64,000 bases of DNA. It comes from Streptomyces genisteinicus. GTDB taxonomy: Bacteria; Actinomycetota; Actinomycetes; Streptomycetales; Streptomycetaceae. A program made the translations under genes and the position numbers. Positions within the stretch are counted from its first letter, which is position 1, and every line of letters starts with the position of its first letter. This document shows, piece by piece, positions 34,376 through 43,301 of the stretch. The notes under the pieces are model-generated. The model was not told where the DNA came from, did no database searches, and was given only the letters and a program-made list of their open reading frames with translations. The stretch is taken from NCBI RefSeq assembly GCF_014489615.1, contig NZ_CP060825.1:985001-1049000 (forward strand), read 5' to 3'.

Positions 34376-35794
34376 TCACACAGCGGGCATGTCGGGCCCG
34401 ATCCTGCTGCGCACGGCGGTCTGCACCTCGGCTTCCTCGGCGGGGTCGGCGGCGAGTCTGCGCAGCCGTTCGGCGACGCGGACGTCGCCGGTCTCGGCGT
34501 GCAGGGCGGCGACCTCGCGGGTCGTCTCCTCGCAGTCCCAGAGGCATTCGACGGCGAACCCGGTGGCGTAGGAGGGGTCGGTGGCGGCGAGTGCGGCGGC
34601 GGCCCGGCCGCGGAGACGGGAGGAGGTCGTCTCGCGGTAGACGTGGCGCAGCACGGGGGCGGCGCAGGCGATGCCGAGGCGTCCGGCGCCGTCGACGAGG
34701 GTCCAGAGCTCCGGTGCGTCGGGTCCTTCGCCGCGGACGGTGCCGCGCAGGGCGCCGAGGACGAGGGGGGCGTCCCTGGCGGTGCCCTTGCAGGCCAGGA
34801 CGCCGGCGGCGGAGGCGCCGAGCGCGTCGGGGCGGTGCACCCAGCCGCGGGCCCGGTCCACGGCTTCGTCGCCGCACATCCGCTCGAAGGCGAGGACCGC
34901 GGCGTCGGCGACGACCCGCGAGCCGTCGTTGACGGCGGCCTCGACGAGGTCGAGGACGGAGGGGTCCTGGATGTCGGCGAGGTACTGCAGGGCGGCGCAG
35001 CGTGCGCCGTCGCTGCCGTGGCGTGCTGCGTCCGCGATCCGGGGCCGGTCCTCGGGCGCGGCCACGGCGGCCAGGCAGCGGGCGGCGGGGACGTGGCGGG
35101 GGGTGCCGCGCTCCAGCCCGTCGTCGGCCCAGTCGAGGACCGCCTGGACGCTCCAGCCGGGCCGGGGGCCGCTGGGGCGCATCTGGCGCTGCCAGCGGTC
35201 GAACGACCCCGCCTCCCTGGCGGACCTGATCCGGGCGCCGACGAAGGCGCGGGGGTCCTCCTCCCACAGCCGCCAGGGCCGGGGTTCGAAGGCGTCGCGG
35301 ACCGTGGCGGCGAGTGCGGCGTCGCCTTCCGGGGTGGCCGGGAAGCGGGCGAGCACCGGCTCGGCGAGGGTGCGCAGGCCGGTGTCGTCGTCGCGCAGGG
35401 CGAGTTCGTCGAGGGCCCATTCCCAGTTGGCTCCGCTCGCGGCGTACCGCCGCAGCAGGGCGAGGGCGTCCCCCCTGCCGTAGGAGGCGAGGTGGCCGAG
35501 GACGGCGAGCGCGAGACCGGTGCGGGTCTCGTCGGTGTCGACGAGGTCGCTGCTCGCGGTCAGGTGCCGCTCGATGCCGCCGAGCGAGCCGTGGAGGTCC
35601 AGGTAGAGGCGTGCGTAGTAGAGGGAGCGGTTCTCGACCTGCCAGTCGTGGCGGGGGTCGTTCACCACACAGTGGTCGAGGGCCGCGAGCGCGTCGGCGC
35701 GGGGGGCGGCCAGGGCGTGCAGGGTGCCGTCGCCACGGCCCCTCTGCAGGAGGCCGAGCAGCGTGCCGCTCGGCGCTATGACTGGATCGAACAT
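34376..35794 (-). CDS. HEAT-repeat protein
   Basis: A 472-residue soluble alpha-solenoid protein with about eight HEAT-like helical pairs (TAVPRHVPAARCLAAVAAPE-like, RHGSDGARCAALQYLADIQD, AVNDGSRVVADAAVLAFERM, LRGRAAAALAATDPSYATGF). Such proteins are scaffolds; no catalytic motif or membrane segment is seen. ATG 35794 has GAGG eight bases upstream. It stands alone between the glycosyltransferase operon and the ankyrin gene, with a 12-bp palindrome 80 bases upstream. Confidence 0.85.
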   Translation of the reverse strand: MFDPVIAPSGTLLGLLQRGRGDGTLHALAAPRADALAALDHCVVNDPRHDWQVENRSLYYARLYLDLHGSLGGIERHLTASSDLVDTDETRTGLALAVLGHLASYGRGDALALLRRYAASGANWEWALDELALRDDDTGLRTLAEPVLARFPATPEGDAALAATVRDAFEPRPWRLWEEDPRAFVGARIRSAREAGSFDRWQRQMRPSGPRPGWSVQAVLDWADDGLERGTPRHVPAARCLAAVAAPEDRPRIADAARHGSDGARCAALQYLADIQDPSVLDLVEAAVNDGSRVVADAAVLAFERMCGDEAVDRARGWVHRPDALGASAAGVLACKGTARDAPLVLGALRGTVRGEGPDAPELWTLVDGAGRLGIACAAPVLRHVYRETTSSRLRGRAAAALAATDPSYATGFAVECLWDCEETTREVAALHAETGDVRVAERLRRLAADPAEEAEVQTAVRSRIGPDMPAV

Positions 35795-36126
35795 GGGGAG
35801 AGCCTCACATCAAGCTGTCGACGTGACCGGGGACTGACGATGCCTAGGCCACGCAGCAGCATGTCGGTCCGCTCGTCGTACGACGCGTCTTCTGCTCGGT
35901 GTGAATCATTCTCTCTGCCTCTCTTCGGTGCCCGGGGGGAGTTCCCGGATGATGAGGTCCGGGACGGGGCTGACGTCATGATGACCGACGCATTTCGCCA
36001 CCGCGACCACATTTACGGCGTCCCCGCCGGCGCACGGGCCGGGGGATCGCCGGACGCGGGCCGGCGGCGGCTGCCGGCCGGCCGCCCGGTGGCACGGGCC
36101 GCCGGGCCGCAGGGCGGCGGCGGCCG
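35795..36126. other. 332-bp intergenic region with a 12-bp palindrome
   Basis: No gene supported. It has lower GC than its neighbours and holds the promoter of the HEAT-repeat gene. CGTCGTACGACG at 35874-35885 is a perfect 12-bp palindrome 80 bases upstream of the HEAT start and a candidate operator. The part next to the ankyrin stop is GC-rich with no clear hairpin. Confidence 0.55.
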
Positions 36127-36519
36127 TCAGCGGCCGTCGAACAGCTCCAGCAGGTCCGTCTTCCCGAACATCCGCGCGGTATCGGCGGCGGACGGCGTGC
36201 CCGCCTGCGGGTCCGCGCCCCCGTCGAGGAGTACGCGGATCACGGCGCCCTCCCCCTTGAACACGGCTCCCGCGAGGGGGGTCTGGCCGCGGTCGTTGGC
36301 ACGGTCGGCGGCGGCTCCGCGGGCGAGCAGCGCCTCCACCGTCGCGGGGTGGCCGTGGTAGGCGGCGAGCATCACGAGGGTGTCGCCCTTGTCGTTGGTG
36401 AGGTCGGCGGGGACGCCCGCGTCGAGATAGGCGGCGAGGGTCTCGGTCTCGCCGCGGCGCGCCAGGTCGAAGACCTTGGTCGCGAGTTCGATCACCTCGG
36501 AGTCCGGGACCTCGCTCAT
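36127..36519 (-). CDS. Ankyrin-repeat protein
   Basis: A 130-residue protein with about three ankyrin repeats filling most of its length: ETLAAYLDAGVPADLTNDKG, DTLVMLAAYHGHPATVEALL plus ARG, and GQTPLAGAVFKGEGAVIRVL plus LDGGADPQ. It is cytosolic, with no signal. Ankyrin proteins mediate protein binding; a partner cannot be named. ATG 36519 starts MSEVPDSEVIEL. The 295 bases upstream hold both its promoter and that of smeA. Confidence 0.9.
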   Translation of the reverse strand: MSEVPDSEVIELATKVFDLARRGETETLAAYLDAGVPADLTNDKGDTLVMLAAYHGHPATVEALLARGAAADRANDRGQTPLAGAVFKGEGAVIRVLLDGGADPQAGTPSAADTARMFGKTDLLELFDGR

Positions 36520-36703
36520 CTGAATGACCGCCTTTCACCACGTTGACCTGGATCGCACGGCGGGAGCGGCCGTACGAGTGAACCGACAGGGTACTGCCCG
36601 GACGCCGACGGCCCGGGGGACGCGTGCGCGCACCCGGGCGGTGACGGCGAACTCTGCCGTCCGGGCGGGCGGGGCGCCTGCCGGCGGGAGCCGGGTCGCC
36701 ACC

Positions 36704-36756
36704 CATTCGAGTGAAGATGACCGAAATTCACTCGAATGAACCTTTTGTCGTATAGA
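36704..36756 (+). promoter_or_regulatory. smeA promoter with a perfect 12-bp inverted repeat
   Basis: CATTCGAGTGAA (36704-36715) and TTCACTCGAATG (36727-36738) are perfect inverted repeats 11 bases apart. A -10-like TATAGA is at 36751-36756, and the right arm supplies a -35-like TTCACT (36727-36732) with an 18-base spacer, so a protein bound to the repeat would cover the -35. A third copy of the half-site, CGAGTGAA, is at 36575-36582 in front of the ankyrin gene. The binding protein is unknown. Confidence 0.7.
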
Positions 36757-36814
36757 TACTTTCCGTAAGGATGGAAGAACTCATGGTGAATGTCCCCTCA
36801 CCCAGGAGAACCTC

Positions 36815-37009
36815 ATGATCCTGTCCATGTCAGGCGTCGTGCTGCTCGGCATCATCGTCTTCCTCTTCTTCCGGAAGGACGGCCTGAAGGCCTCGCACGC
36901 GTTCGTCTCCGCGCTCTTCGGCTTCTTCCTCGCGGGCACCGCGATCGCGCCGAGCATCACGGCGGGCACCACGAGCCTCGCCGGGCTGCTCGGCGGGATC
37001 AAGTTCTGA
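36815..37009 (+). CDS. smeA: Small sporulation membrane protein SmeA
   Basis: A 64-residue protein made almost entirely of two membrane helices (VVLLGIIVFLFFRK and HAFVSALFGFFLAGTAIA). In S. coelicolor the equivalent SmeA is made in sporulating aerial hyphae and targets the FtsK-like SffA to septa. Identification rests on size, topology and the sffA-like gene 35 bases downstream. ATG 36815 has AGGAG at good spacing. The promoter contains a large inverted repeat. Confidence 0.85.
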   Translation: MILSMSGVVLLGIIVFLFFRKDGLKASHAFVSALFGFFLAGTAIAPSITAGTTSLAGLLGGIKF

Positions 37010-37044
37010 CCCCGTACGACCGACGAGCACATCAGGAGACAGAT

Positions 37045-38640
37045 GTGGCCAGGCGACCACTCCCCCGCATTCTGACCAGCGGCAGCGCACAGATCGCCCG
37101 TAGCAGGGAGCTGGCGCGCACGGCCGCCGACAGCGCCACGGATGTCCTCCATCCGCTGATCACGGTCGGCCGTGGTCTGCGGAAGCTGGCCGCCATGGCC
37201 CGCAGCAGATGGGCCGCCACACCGAAGGAACGGCGTGGTCCCAGCCTGTTCTTCGTGGCGGCCTGCGTCCTGGTGGTCGCGCTCATCCCGTACGGGCCCC
37301 TGATCGCCCTGATCACGGTGATGGCCGCGGCCGCCTGGGCGGGCCGCGTCAAGGCGCCGGTGCGCACCGGTCCCGCCGACGCGGAGATCGCCCGTCTCAC
37401 CGCTCTCTACGAAGCCCTCGTGCCGTACTTCTCGGCCGAGGGCGACCCGGCTCCGCTCTTCGCCCACGGCGGCGAGTGGAGCAAGGCCTTCGGCTCCTAC
37501 GAGTTCGACGACGACGGCCGTCTCACCCGGCTCCGGGTAAGCTACCCGGCCTGGTTCACCGACTCCGAGGCCGCTTCGCGCGAGCGCATCGAGCGCCTGC
37601 TGCACGCGAAGTCCGGACGGGGCCGCGAGTACCGCTTCGCCTGGGACGAGGAGGGCAACCAGCTCCTGATGAGCGTGCTGCCCGCGCTGTCCACGGCGAT
37701 CGCGGCACAGCCCTTCGTCGTCTCGCCCGGCGAGACGGTGCTGGGCTTCACCGACCCCGAGTCCGTCCAGCGGACCGTGCCGGTCACCTCGCCGAACGGC
37801 GTCGAGCAGGCGCCGCCCGTGGTCTGGCGCACCGGCCCCCGTTCCGCCGAACCGCATCTGCTGGTGCTCGGGGACCCGGGCAGCGGCGCCACCACCCTGC
37901 TGCGCTCGATCGCCCTCCAGGCCCTGCGCCACGGCGACGTCCTCATCGTCGAGGGAGGCGGCACCGGCGAGTTCGCCTGCTTCACCGGCCGCCCCGGCGT
38001 CCTCGGGGTGGAGTGCGGCGCGGCCGGGGCCCTGTCGGGTCTGGAGTGGGCGGCGCAGGAGACGGAGCGGCGGCTGATCGCCCTCAACCGGGCACGGCAG
38101 GCCGGACTGCCCGTCCCGGAGGACACCCGGCGGCCGCTCTGGATCCTGGTGGACCGCCCCGGAGCCCTGGGGCACCTCGCGGCGGCCGACGGCCACATGG
38201 ACCCCCAGGAGCTCCTCCGGGTGCCGTTGCGGCACGGCAGGGCCGCCCAGGTCACCGTCGTGGTCGCGGAACAGCTGGACGCCGAGCAGTCCCTCACCGA
38301 GACCGTGCGCACCCACACCCGGGCACGGGTCGTGCTCGGCCCCGTCCCCTTCGAGCGGGTGGAGGCCGTCCTCGGCGCCGCTCCGGGCACCACCGCGGCC
38401 GACGCCGTCCCGCCCGGCCGCGGGTACGCCCGGCTCGGCACCGGCGAGGTGCTGCGGATCCAGGTCCCGGCGACCCCCGACCCGTTCGACGACACGTCGG
38501 CCGAGGCACACCGCCAGGCGGTACTCGGTCTGCTCCCCGGGCGCCCCGACGAGGGCGACGGGAACGAGGACGCCGCAGCCGCGGCAGAGGCGCGGCCCGC
38601 GCTCGCCAAGCCGCCCGTCGCGGTCCCCGCCGAGGGCTGA
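37045..38640 (+). CDS. sffA: SpoIIIE/FtsK-like protein SffA
   Basis: A 531-residue FtsK/SpoIIIE relative acting at sporulation septa in S. coelicolor. Two membrane helices lie at about residues 64-100 (SLFFVAACVLVVALIPYG, LIALITVMAAAAWAG). A middle domain (about 120-260) precedes the RecA-like domain. Its Walker A reads GDPGSGATT (residues 276-284), with Ala where ATP-binding Lys is expected. Walker B reads ILVDRP (Asp 370), with Arg where catalytic Glu is expected. The C-terminal gamma domain of FtsK is absent. ATP hydrolysis is therefore doubtful. GTG 37045 has AGGAG six bases upstream. Confidence 0.88.
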   Translation: MARRPLPRILTSGSAQIARSRELARTAADSATDVLHPLITVGRGLRKLAAMARSRWAATPKERRGPSLFFVAACVLVVALIPYGPLIALITVMAAAAWAGRVKAPVRTGPADAEIARLTALYEALVPYFSAEGDPAPLFAHGGEWSKAFGSYEFDDDGRLTRLRVSYPAWFTDSEAASRERIERLLHAKSGRGREYRFAWDEEGNQLLMSVLPALSTAIAAQPFVVSPGETVLGFTDPESVQRTVPVTSPNGVEQAPPVVWRTGPRSAEPHLLVLGDPGSGATTLLRSIALQALRHGDVLIVEGGGTGEFACFTGRPGVLGVECGAAGALSGLEWAAQETERRLIALNRARQAGLPVPEDTRRPLWILVDRPGALGHLAAADGHMDPQELLRVPLRHGRAAQVTVVVAEQLDAEQSLTETVRTHTRARVVLGPVPFERVEAVLGAAPGTTAADAVPPGRGYARLGTGEVLRIQVPATPDPFDDTSAEAHRQAVLGLLPGRPDEGDGNEDAAAAAEARPALAKPPVAVPAEG

Positions 38641-38728
38641 GGCGCGTTGCGAACGTCCCTCCTGGCCCGCGGCGCCTGACCTGCGGCGGCCGGGTCCCCG
38701 CACCGCGCGGGGGCCCGGCCGTCGCATG

Positions 38729-40228
38729 TCAGGCCACGAACGTCCGGGGCGACTCGGCTCCGGTGGCCGCCCCCGTCCGCACCAGCCGGGCGGCGGCGGC
38801 CAGCCGGACGGCGGCCTCGTCGGCGACGGGCCCGCCCACGGTGAACGGCAGGCGGACGTACCCCTCGAAGGCGCCGTCGACGCCGAACCGCGGTCCCGAG
38901 GGCACCCGGACCCCCACCCGCTCCCCCACTTCGGCGAGCCGGGAGCCGGAGAGTCCGCCGGTGCGGACCCAGAGCGTCAGCCCGCCCTGCGGCACGTCGA
39001 ACTCCCAGTCGGGCAGCTCCCGGCGCACCGCCGCGACCAGTGCGTCACGGTTCTCCCGCGCCTGCTCGCGGCGGATGGTCACGGCGCTGTCCCAGCCGCC
39101 GGTGCGCATCAGCCAGTTGACGCCCAGCTGCTCCAGCACGGGGGTGCCGAGGTCGGCGTAGGCGCGGGCGGCGACGAGGGACCGGATGACGTCCGGCGCG
39201 GCGCGCACCCAGCCGATCCGCATCCCGGCCCAGAACGCCTTGCTCGCCGAGCCGACGGTGAGCACCGTCGACCCGGCCGGGTCGAAGCCGCAGACGGGCC
39301 GCGGCATGACGACGTCCGGGTCGAGGTGGAGTTCGGACATGGTCTCGTCGACGACGAGGACGGTCCCGGCGGAGCGGGCAGCCTCGACGAGGGCGCGGCG
39401 CTGGTCGTCGTCGGCGAGCGCGCCGGTGGGGTTGTGGAAGTCGGCGACGACGTAGGCGAGGCGCGGCGCGGCCTCGCGCAGCACCTGCCGCCAGCGTCCG
39501 AGGTCCCAGCCGCTGAGCCCGGCGGCCATCGCCACCGGCACCAGCCGCGCCCCGGCCTCCCTCATCAGCTGGAGGATGTTGGCGTACGACGGGGACTCCA
39601 CGGCGATGCGCTCGCCGCGGCCGGCGAAGAGGTGGCAGATGGCGTCGATGGCCCCCATCGCGCCGGTGGTGACCATGATCTGCTCGGGCATGGTGGGGAT
39701 GCCGCGCTCGGTGTACCGGTCGGCGAGCATCTGCCGCAGGGCGGGCAGTCCGGCCGGGTAGTCGCCGTGGGTGTGGGCGTACGGAGGCAGCTCCTCGAGG
39801 GCCCCCTGGAAGCCCTGGGTGAGCCACGGCTCGGGGGCCGGGAGGGCGGCGCAGCCGAGGTCGATCATGGAACCGAGTGACTCGGGCGGGAGGGGTTCCA
39901 GACCGCGGGCCGGGAGGGGGTTGCCCGCGGGGACGGCGGTCCAGCTGCCCGCTCCCCTGCGGGACTCCAGGAAGCCTTCGGAGCGCAGCGCCTCGTACGC
40001 GGCGGCCACGGTGGTGCGGCTGACGGAGAGCGACAGGGCCAGTTCGCGCTCGGCGGGGAGACGGGCGGCCACCGGGACCCTCCCCTCGAGCACCAGGAGG
40101 CGGATGCCGTCCGCGAGGGCGCGGTAGGCCGGCGGACGGCGGGTGCCCGGGCCGGCGGGGCGCTGCTGCTGTGCGCTGAGCTGGCGGGCGAGCTGCGCCG
40201 CTCCCACCGCCGAGGTCCACTGCGACAT
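38729..40228 (-). CDS. MocR-type regulator (GntR helix-turn-helix plus aminotransferase domain)
   Basis: A 499-residue fusion. The GntR winged helix at about 30-100 (YRALADGIRLLVLEGRVPVA, LPAERELALSLSVSRTTVAA) is followed by a fold-I aminotransferase domain with GDYPAGLPALRQMLADRY, ADFHNPTGAL and the PLP lysine in VGSASKAFWAGMRIGW. MocR proteins sense PLP or an amine-PLP adduct. It is divergent from a YczE membrane protein, the arrangement seen for many MocR-YczE pairs, with an inverted repeat between, so YczE is the likely target. ATG 40228 is chosen on the family start; an upstream extension has no support. Confidence 0.9.
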   Translation of the reverse strand: MSQWTSAVGAAQLARQLSAQQQRPAGPGTRRPPAYRALADGIRLLVLEGRVPVAARLPAERELALSLSVSRTTVAAAYEALRSEGFLESRRGAGSWTAVPAGNPLPARGLEPLPPESLGSMIDLGCAALPAPEPWLTQGFQGALEELPPYAHTHGDYPAGLPALRQMLADRYTERGIPTMPEQIMVTTGAMGAIDAICHLFAGRGERIAVESPSYANILQLMREAGARLVPVAMAAGLSGWDLGRWRQVLREAAPRLAYVVADFHNPTGALADDDQRRALVEAARSAGTVLVVDETMSELHLDPDVVMPRPVCGFDPAGSTVLTVGSASKAFWAGMRIGWVRAAPDVIRSLVAARAYADLGTPVLEQLGVNWLMRTGGWDSAVTIRREQARENRDALVAAVRRELPDWEFDVPQGGLTLWVRTGGLSGSRLAEVGERVGVRVPSGPRFGVDGAFEGYVRLPFTVGGPVADEAAVRLAAAARLVRTGAATGAESPRTFVA

Positions 40229-40253
40229 GGAAGTCAGTCCACCTTCCTCGAAT

Positions 40254-40283
40254 TGGCCATGGTTGCGGCTCTTTCCATAGCCA
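40254..40283. promoter_or_regulatory. Candidate MocR operator
   Basis: TGGCCATGG (40254-40262) and CCATAGCCA (40275-40283) form a 9-bp inverted repeat with one mismatch and a 12-base spacer. It lies in the 97-bp divergent region between the MocR gene and yczE-like gene. Confidence 0.55.
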
Positions 40284-40325
40284 CAGAGTGACATGCATCG
40301 GTCCACTACCACCAGAGGGGTCCCC

Positions 40326-40973
40326 GTGCCCGCGTATCTCACCCGCAGACTGCTCCAGCTCTACGCCGGCCTCGCGCTGTACGGGGCCAGCTCGGCGCTC
40401 CTGGTGCGCGCCGGTCTCGGACTGGAACCGTGGGGGGTGCTGCACCAGGGGCTCTCGGAGCGGACCGGGATCTCGATCGGCGTCGTGTCGATCATCGTCG
40501 GCGCCGTCGTGCTGCTGCTGTGGATCCCGATCCGGCAGCGACCGGGGCTCGGCACCGTCTCCAACGTGTTCGTGGTCGGGCTGGCCATGGACGCCACCCT
40601 CGCCCTGGTGCCCGACGTCCAGCCGCTCGGGGCGCGCGTGCCGCTGCTGGTGGCCGGCGTGGTGCTGAACGGCATGGCCACCGGCCTCTACATATCGGCC
40701 CGCTTCGGGCCGGGCCCGCGCGACGGTCTGATGACCGGACTGCACCGGCTGACGGGCCGGTCGATCCGCCTGGTGCGCACCGGACTGGAGGTGGTGGTCG
40801 TGGCGACCGGCTTCCTGCTCGGGGGCACGGTCGGCGCCGGCACGGTGCTCTACGCGCTCGCCATCGGCCCCCTCGCGCAGTTCTTCCTGCGGGTGTTCGC
40901 CGTCCCCGAGCCGGAGAAGAGCAGCACCGTGGTCGCCGGCGCGTCACCCCGGCAGTCCATACTGCGACCGTGA
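40326..40973 (+). CDS. YczE/YyaS/YitT-family membrane protein
   Basis: A 215-residue protein with about five membrane helices (LYAGLALYGASSALLVRA, VVSIIVGAVVLLLWIPI, VFVVGLAMDATLALVP, VPLLVAGVVLNGMATGLYI, GLEVVVVATGFLLGGTVGA). The family motif RFGPGPRDGLMTGLHR is present. Family members are linked with MocR regulators; transport function is suspected but unproven. GTG 40326 with AGGGG five bases upstream is preferred to ATG 40293. It overlaps the GDPD gene by four bases. Confidence 0.88.
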   Translation: MPAYLTRRLLQLYAGLALYGASSALLVRAGLGLEPWGVLHQGLSERTGISIGVVSIIVGAVVLLLWIPIRQRPGLGTVSNVFVVGLAMDATLALVPDVQPLGARVPLLVAGVVLNGMATGLYISARFGPGPRDGLMTGLHRLTGRSIRLVRTGLEVVVVATGFLLGGTVGAGTVLYALAIGPLAQFFLRVFAVPEPEKSSTVVAGASPRQSILRP

Positions 40974-41734
40974 TCCGCATATCCCACCCCTATCTCGACC
41001 ATCCGGCGACGCTCGCCTTCGCCCACCGCGGCGGGGCCGCGGACGGACTGGAGAACACGGCGGCCGCGTTCCGGCGGGCCGCGGACGCCGGCTACCGCTA
41101 CTTCGAGACCGACGTCCACACCACCCGTGACGGGCGGCTCGTGGCCTTCCACGACGCGACGCTCGACCGGGTCACCGACAGCGGCGGCCGGATCGCGGCG
41201 CTGCCCTGGAGCGAGGTGCGCCGGGCCCGGGTGGCGGGCCGGGAGCCACTGCCGCTCTTCGAGGAGCTCCTGGAGGAGTTCCCCGACGCCCGCTGGAACG
41301 TGGACGTCAAGGCCGCCTCGGCGCTGGAGCCGCTGATCGCGCTGATCGGCCGCACCGGGGCCTGGGACCGGGTGTGCGTCGGCTCCTTCTCCGAGCGGCG
41401 GGTGGCCCGGGCCGCCCGGCTCGCCGGCCCGCGGCTGGCCACGTCCCTGGGCGTCCGGGGCGTGCTGGGGCTGCGGCTCTCGTCGCTGGGCGTCCCCGCC
41501 CCGCTGCGGGGCGGTGCGGTGTGCGTCCAGGTTCCGGAGAAGGAGTACGGGGTGCGCGTGGTGGACCGGCGGTTCGTCCGCGCGGCGCACGACCGGGGGC
41601 TCCAGGTGCACGTCTGGACGGTGAACGACGCCGAGGGGATGGAGCGGCTCCTGGACCTTGGCGTGGATGGCATCATGACCGATCATCTGGAGACGTTGCG
41701 CACCGTACTGACCGGCCGGGGCCTGTGGGTCTGA
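40970..41734 (+). CDS. Glycerophosphodiester phosphodiesterase
   Basis: A 254-residue GDPD-fold enzyme that hydrolyses glycerophosphodiesters to glycerol 3-phosphate. Catalytic and metal motifs are complete: AHRGGAADGLENTAAAF (His and Arg near residue 17), ETDVHTTRDG, FHDATLDRVTDSGG, WNVDVKAASALEP and VWTVNDAEGMERLLDLGVDG. There is no signal peptide, so it is cytosolic. GTG 40970 overlaps the upstream stop (GTGA). Confidence 0.94.
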   Translation: MIRISHPYLDHPATLAFAHRGGAADGLENTAAAFRRAADAGYRYFETDVHTTRDGRLVAFHDATLDRVTDSGGRIAALPWSEVRRARVAGREPLPLFEELLEEFPDARWNVDVKAASALEPLIALIGRTGAWDRVCVGSFSERRVARAARLAGPRLATSLGVRGVLGLRLSSLGVPAPLRGGAVCVQVPEKEYGVRVVDRRFVRAAHDRGLQVHVWTVNDAEGMERLLDLGVDGIMTDHLETLRTVLTGRGLWV

Positions 41735-41777
41735 TCGTCCGGACGCGCCTGCGCAGGGGACGATCGAGGGGGCGCGG

Positions 41778-43133
41778 ATGACGGCGGAGACGGCCGGCCA
41801 CGAGGCGGGCACGGACGAGGGGGGCGCTCGCCGCCGGGAGCAGCGCGGCTGGTACTTCTACGACTTCGCGTGCTCGGTCTACTCGACGAGCGTGGTCACG
41901 GTGTTCCTCGGCCCGTACCTGACCTCGGTCGCGAAGGCCGCGGCCGACGCCGACGGCTTCGTCCATCCGCTCGGCATACCCGTGCGCGCCGGATCCGTCT
42001 TCCCGTACGCGGTGTCCGTGTCGGTGGTGCTCGCGATCCTCGTCATGCCGCTCGCGGGGGCGGCGGCGGACCGGACGGGCCGCAAGAAGCCGCTGCTCGC
42101 CGCCGCCGCGTACACCGGGGCGGCGGCCACCACCTGCATGTTCCTGCTCGACGGCGACCGGTATCTGCTCGGCGCGTTCCTGCTGATCGTGGCCAACGCC
42201 TCGCTCGCGGTGTCGATGGCCCTCTACAACGCCTACCTGCCGCAGATCGCCGGGCCCGACGAGCGGGACTCCGTCTCCTCACGGGGCTGGGCCTTCGGCT
42301 ACACCTCCGGCGCCCTGGTCCTGGTGCTGAACCTGATCGTGTACTCGGGTCACGACTCCTTCGGCCTGTCCGAAGGGGACGCCGTCCGGATCTGCCTGGC
42401 GTCGGCCGGACTGTGGTGGGGCGCCTGGAGCATCGTGCCGCTGCGCCGTCTGCGGGACCGGCGGGTGGCGCCCTCGGGCGAGGGAGCGGTCGGGTCGGGC
42501 TGGCGCCAGCTGATCGCGACGCTCAAGGACATGCGCCGGCATCCGCTGACGCTGTCGTTCCTGCTCGCCTACCTCGTCTACAACGACGGCATCCAGACCG
42601 TCATCTCCCAGGCGTCGGTCTACGGCTCGGAGGAGCTCGGCCTCGACCAGACGACCCTGATCGTCGCCGTGCTGCTGGTGCAGGTGCTCGCCGTGGCCGG
42701 TGCGCTGGGCATGGGGCGGCTGGCCAGGACGTACGGCGCCAAGCGCACGATCCTCGGCTCGCTGGGCGTGTGGACGGCGATCCTGGTCGCCGGGTACTTC
42801 CTGCCCGCCGGTGCGCCGGTCTGGTTCTTCTGCCTCGCCGCGGGGATCGGGCTGGTGCTGGGCGGCAGCCAGGCGCTGTCCCGTTCGCTCTTCTCCCACC
42901 TGGTGCCGCCGGGCAAGGAGGCGGAGTACTTCTCCGCGTACGAGATGAGCGACCGGGGGCTGAGCTGGCTGGGGCCACTGGTGTTCGGTCTCGCGTATCA
43001 GGTGACCGGGAGCTACCGGGATGCCATCATCTCTCTGGTGATCTTCTTCGTGCTGGGATTCGCGCTGCTGGCGAGGGTCCCGGTGCGGCGGGCGGTGGTC
43101 GCCGCGGGGAACCCGCTGCCGGAGCGCATTTAG
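41778..43133 (+). CDS. UMF1-family MFS transporter
   Basis: A 451-residue protein with 12 predicted helices, of the UMF1 family (related to yeast Atg22 amino-acid effluxer). The N-terminal REQRGWYFYDFACSVYSTSV is the family hallmark; ADRTGRKKPLLAAAAYTGAA is the loop 2-3 motif and SQALSRSLFSHLVPPGKEAE the second-half motif. Substrate unknown. It follows the GDPD gene by 43 bases and may be in the same operon. Confidence 0.9.
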   Translation: MTAETAGHEAGTDEGGARRREQRGWYFYDFACSVYSTSVVTVFLGPYLTSVAKAAADADGFVHPLGIPVRAGSVFPYAVSVSVVLAILVMPLAGAAADRTGRKKPLLAAAAYTGAAATTCMFLLDGDRYLLGAFLLIVANASLAVSMALYNAYLPQIAGPDERDSVSSRGWAFGYTSGALVLVLNLIVYSGHDSFGLSEGDAVRICLASAGLWWGAWSIVPLRRLRDRRVAPSGEGAVGSGWRQLIATLKDMRRHPLTLSFLLAYLVYNDGIQTVISQASVYGSEELGLDQTTLIVAVLLVQVLAVAGALGMGRLARTYGAKRTILGSLGVWTAILVAGYFLPAGAPVWFFCLAAGIGLVLGGSQALSRSLFSHLVPPGKEAEYFSAYEMSDRGLSWLGPLVFGLAYQVTGSYRDAIISLVIFFVLGFALLARVPVRRAVVAAGNPLPERI

Positions 43134-43220
43134 ACAGCGGATGCGCAAGGCCGGTAGTGTACGCCTTTGGCCTGCCAGGCGGACCGTTACTGCGTGCTCA
43201 ATGGCGAAAGACGCTGGGTG

Positions 43221-43238
43221 ACATCTGCGTTCAGATGT
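43221..43238. terminator. Hairpin after the UMF1 transporter
   Basis: ACATCTG-cgtt-CAGATGT is a perfect 7-bp stem-loop 87 bases after the transporter stop and 64 bases upstream of the rbpA promoter. It could be a terminator for the transporter operon, or a small palindromic operator. Confidence 0.45.
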
Positions 43239-43301
43239 GACAAACCGGGCACTGGTGGGTAGAACAAGGGGCGGCACGACGGGCGACGCATGACCCGCAA
43301 C

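Noticed and set aside
35776..36012. 78-codon minus-strand gene upstream of the HEAT-repeat gene
   Set aside because: Starts in AT-richer promoter DNA, no folded-looking sequence, overlaps the HEAT start.
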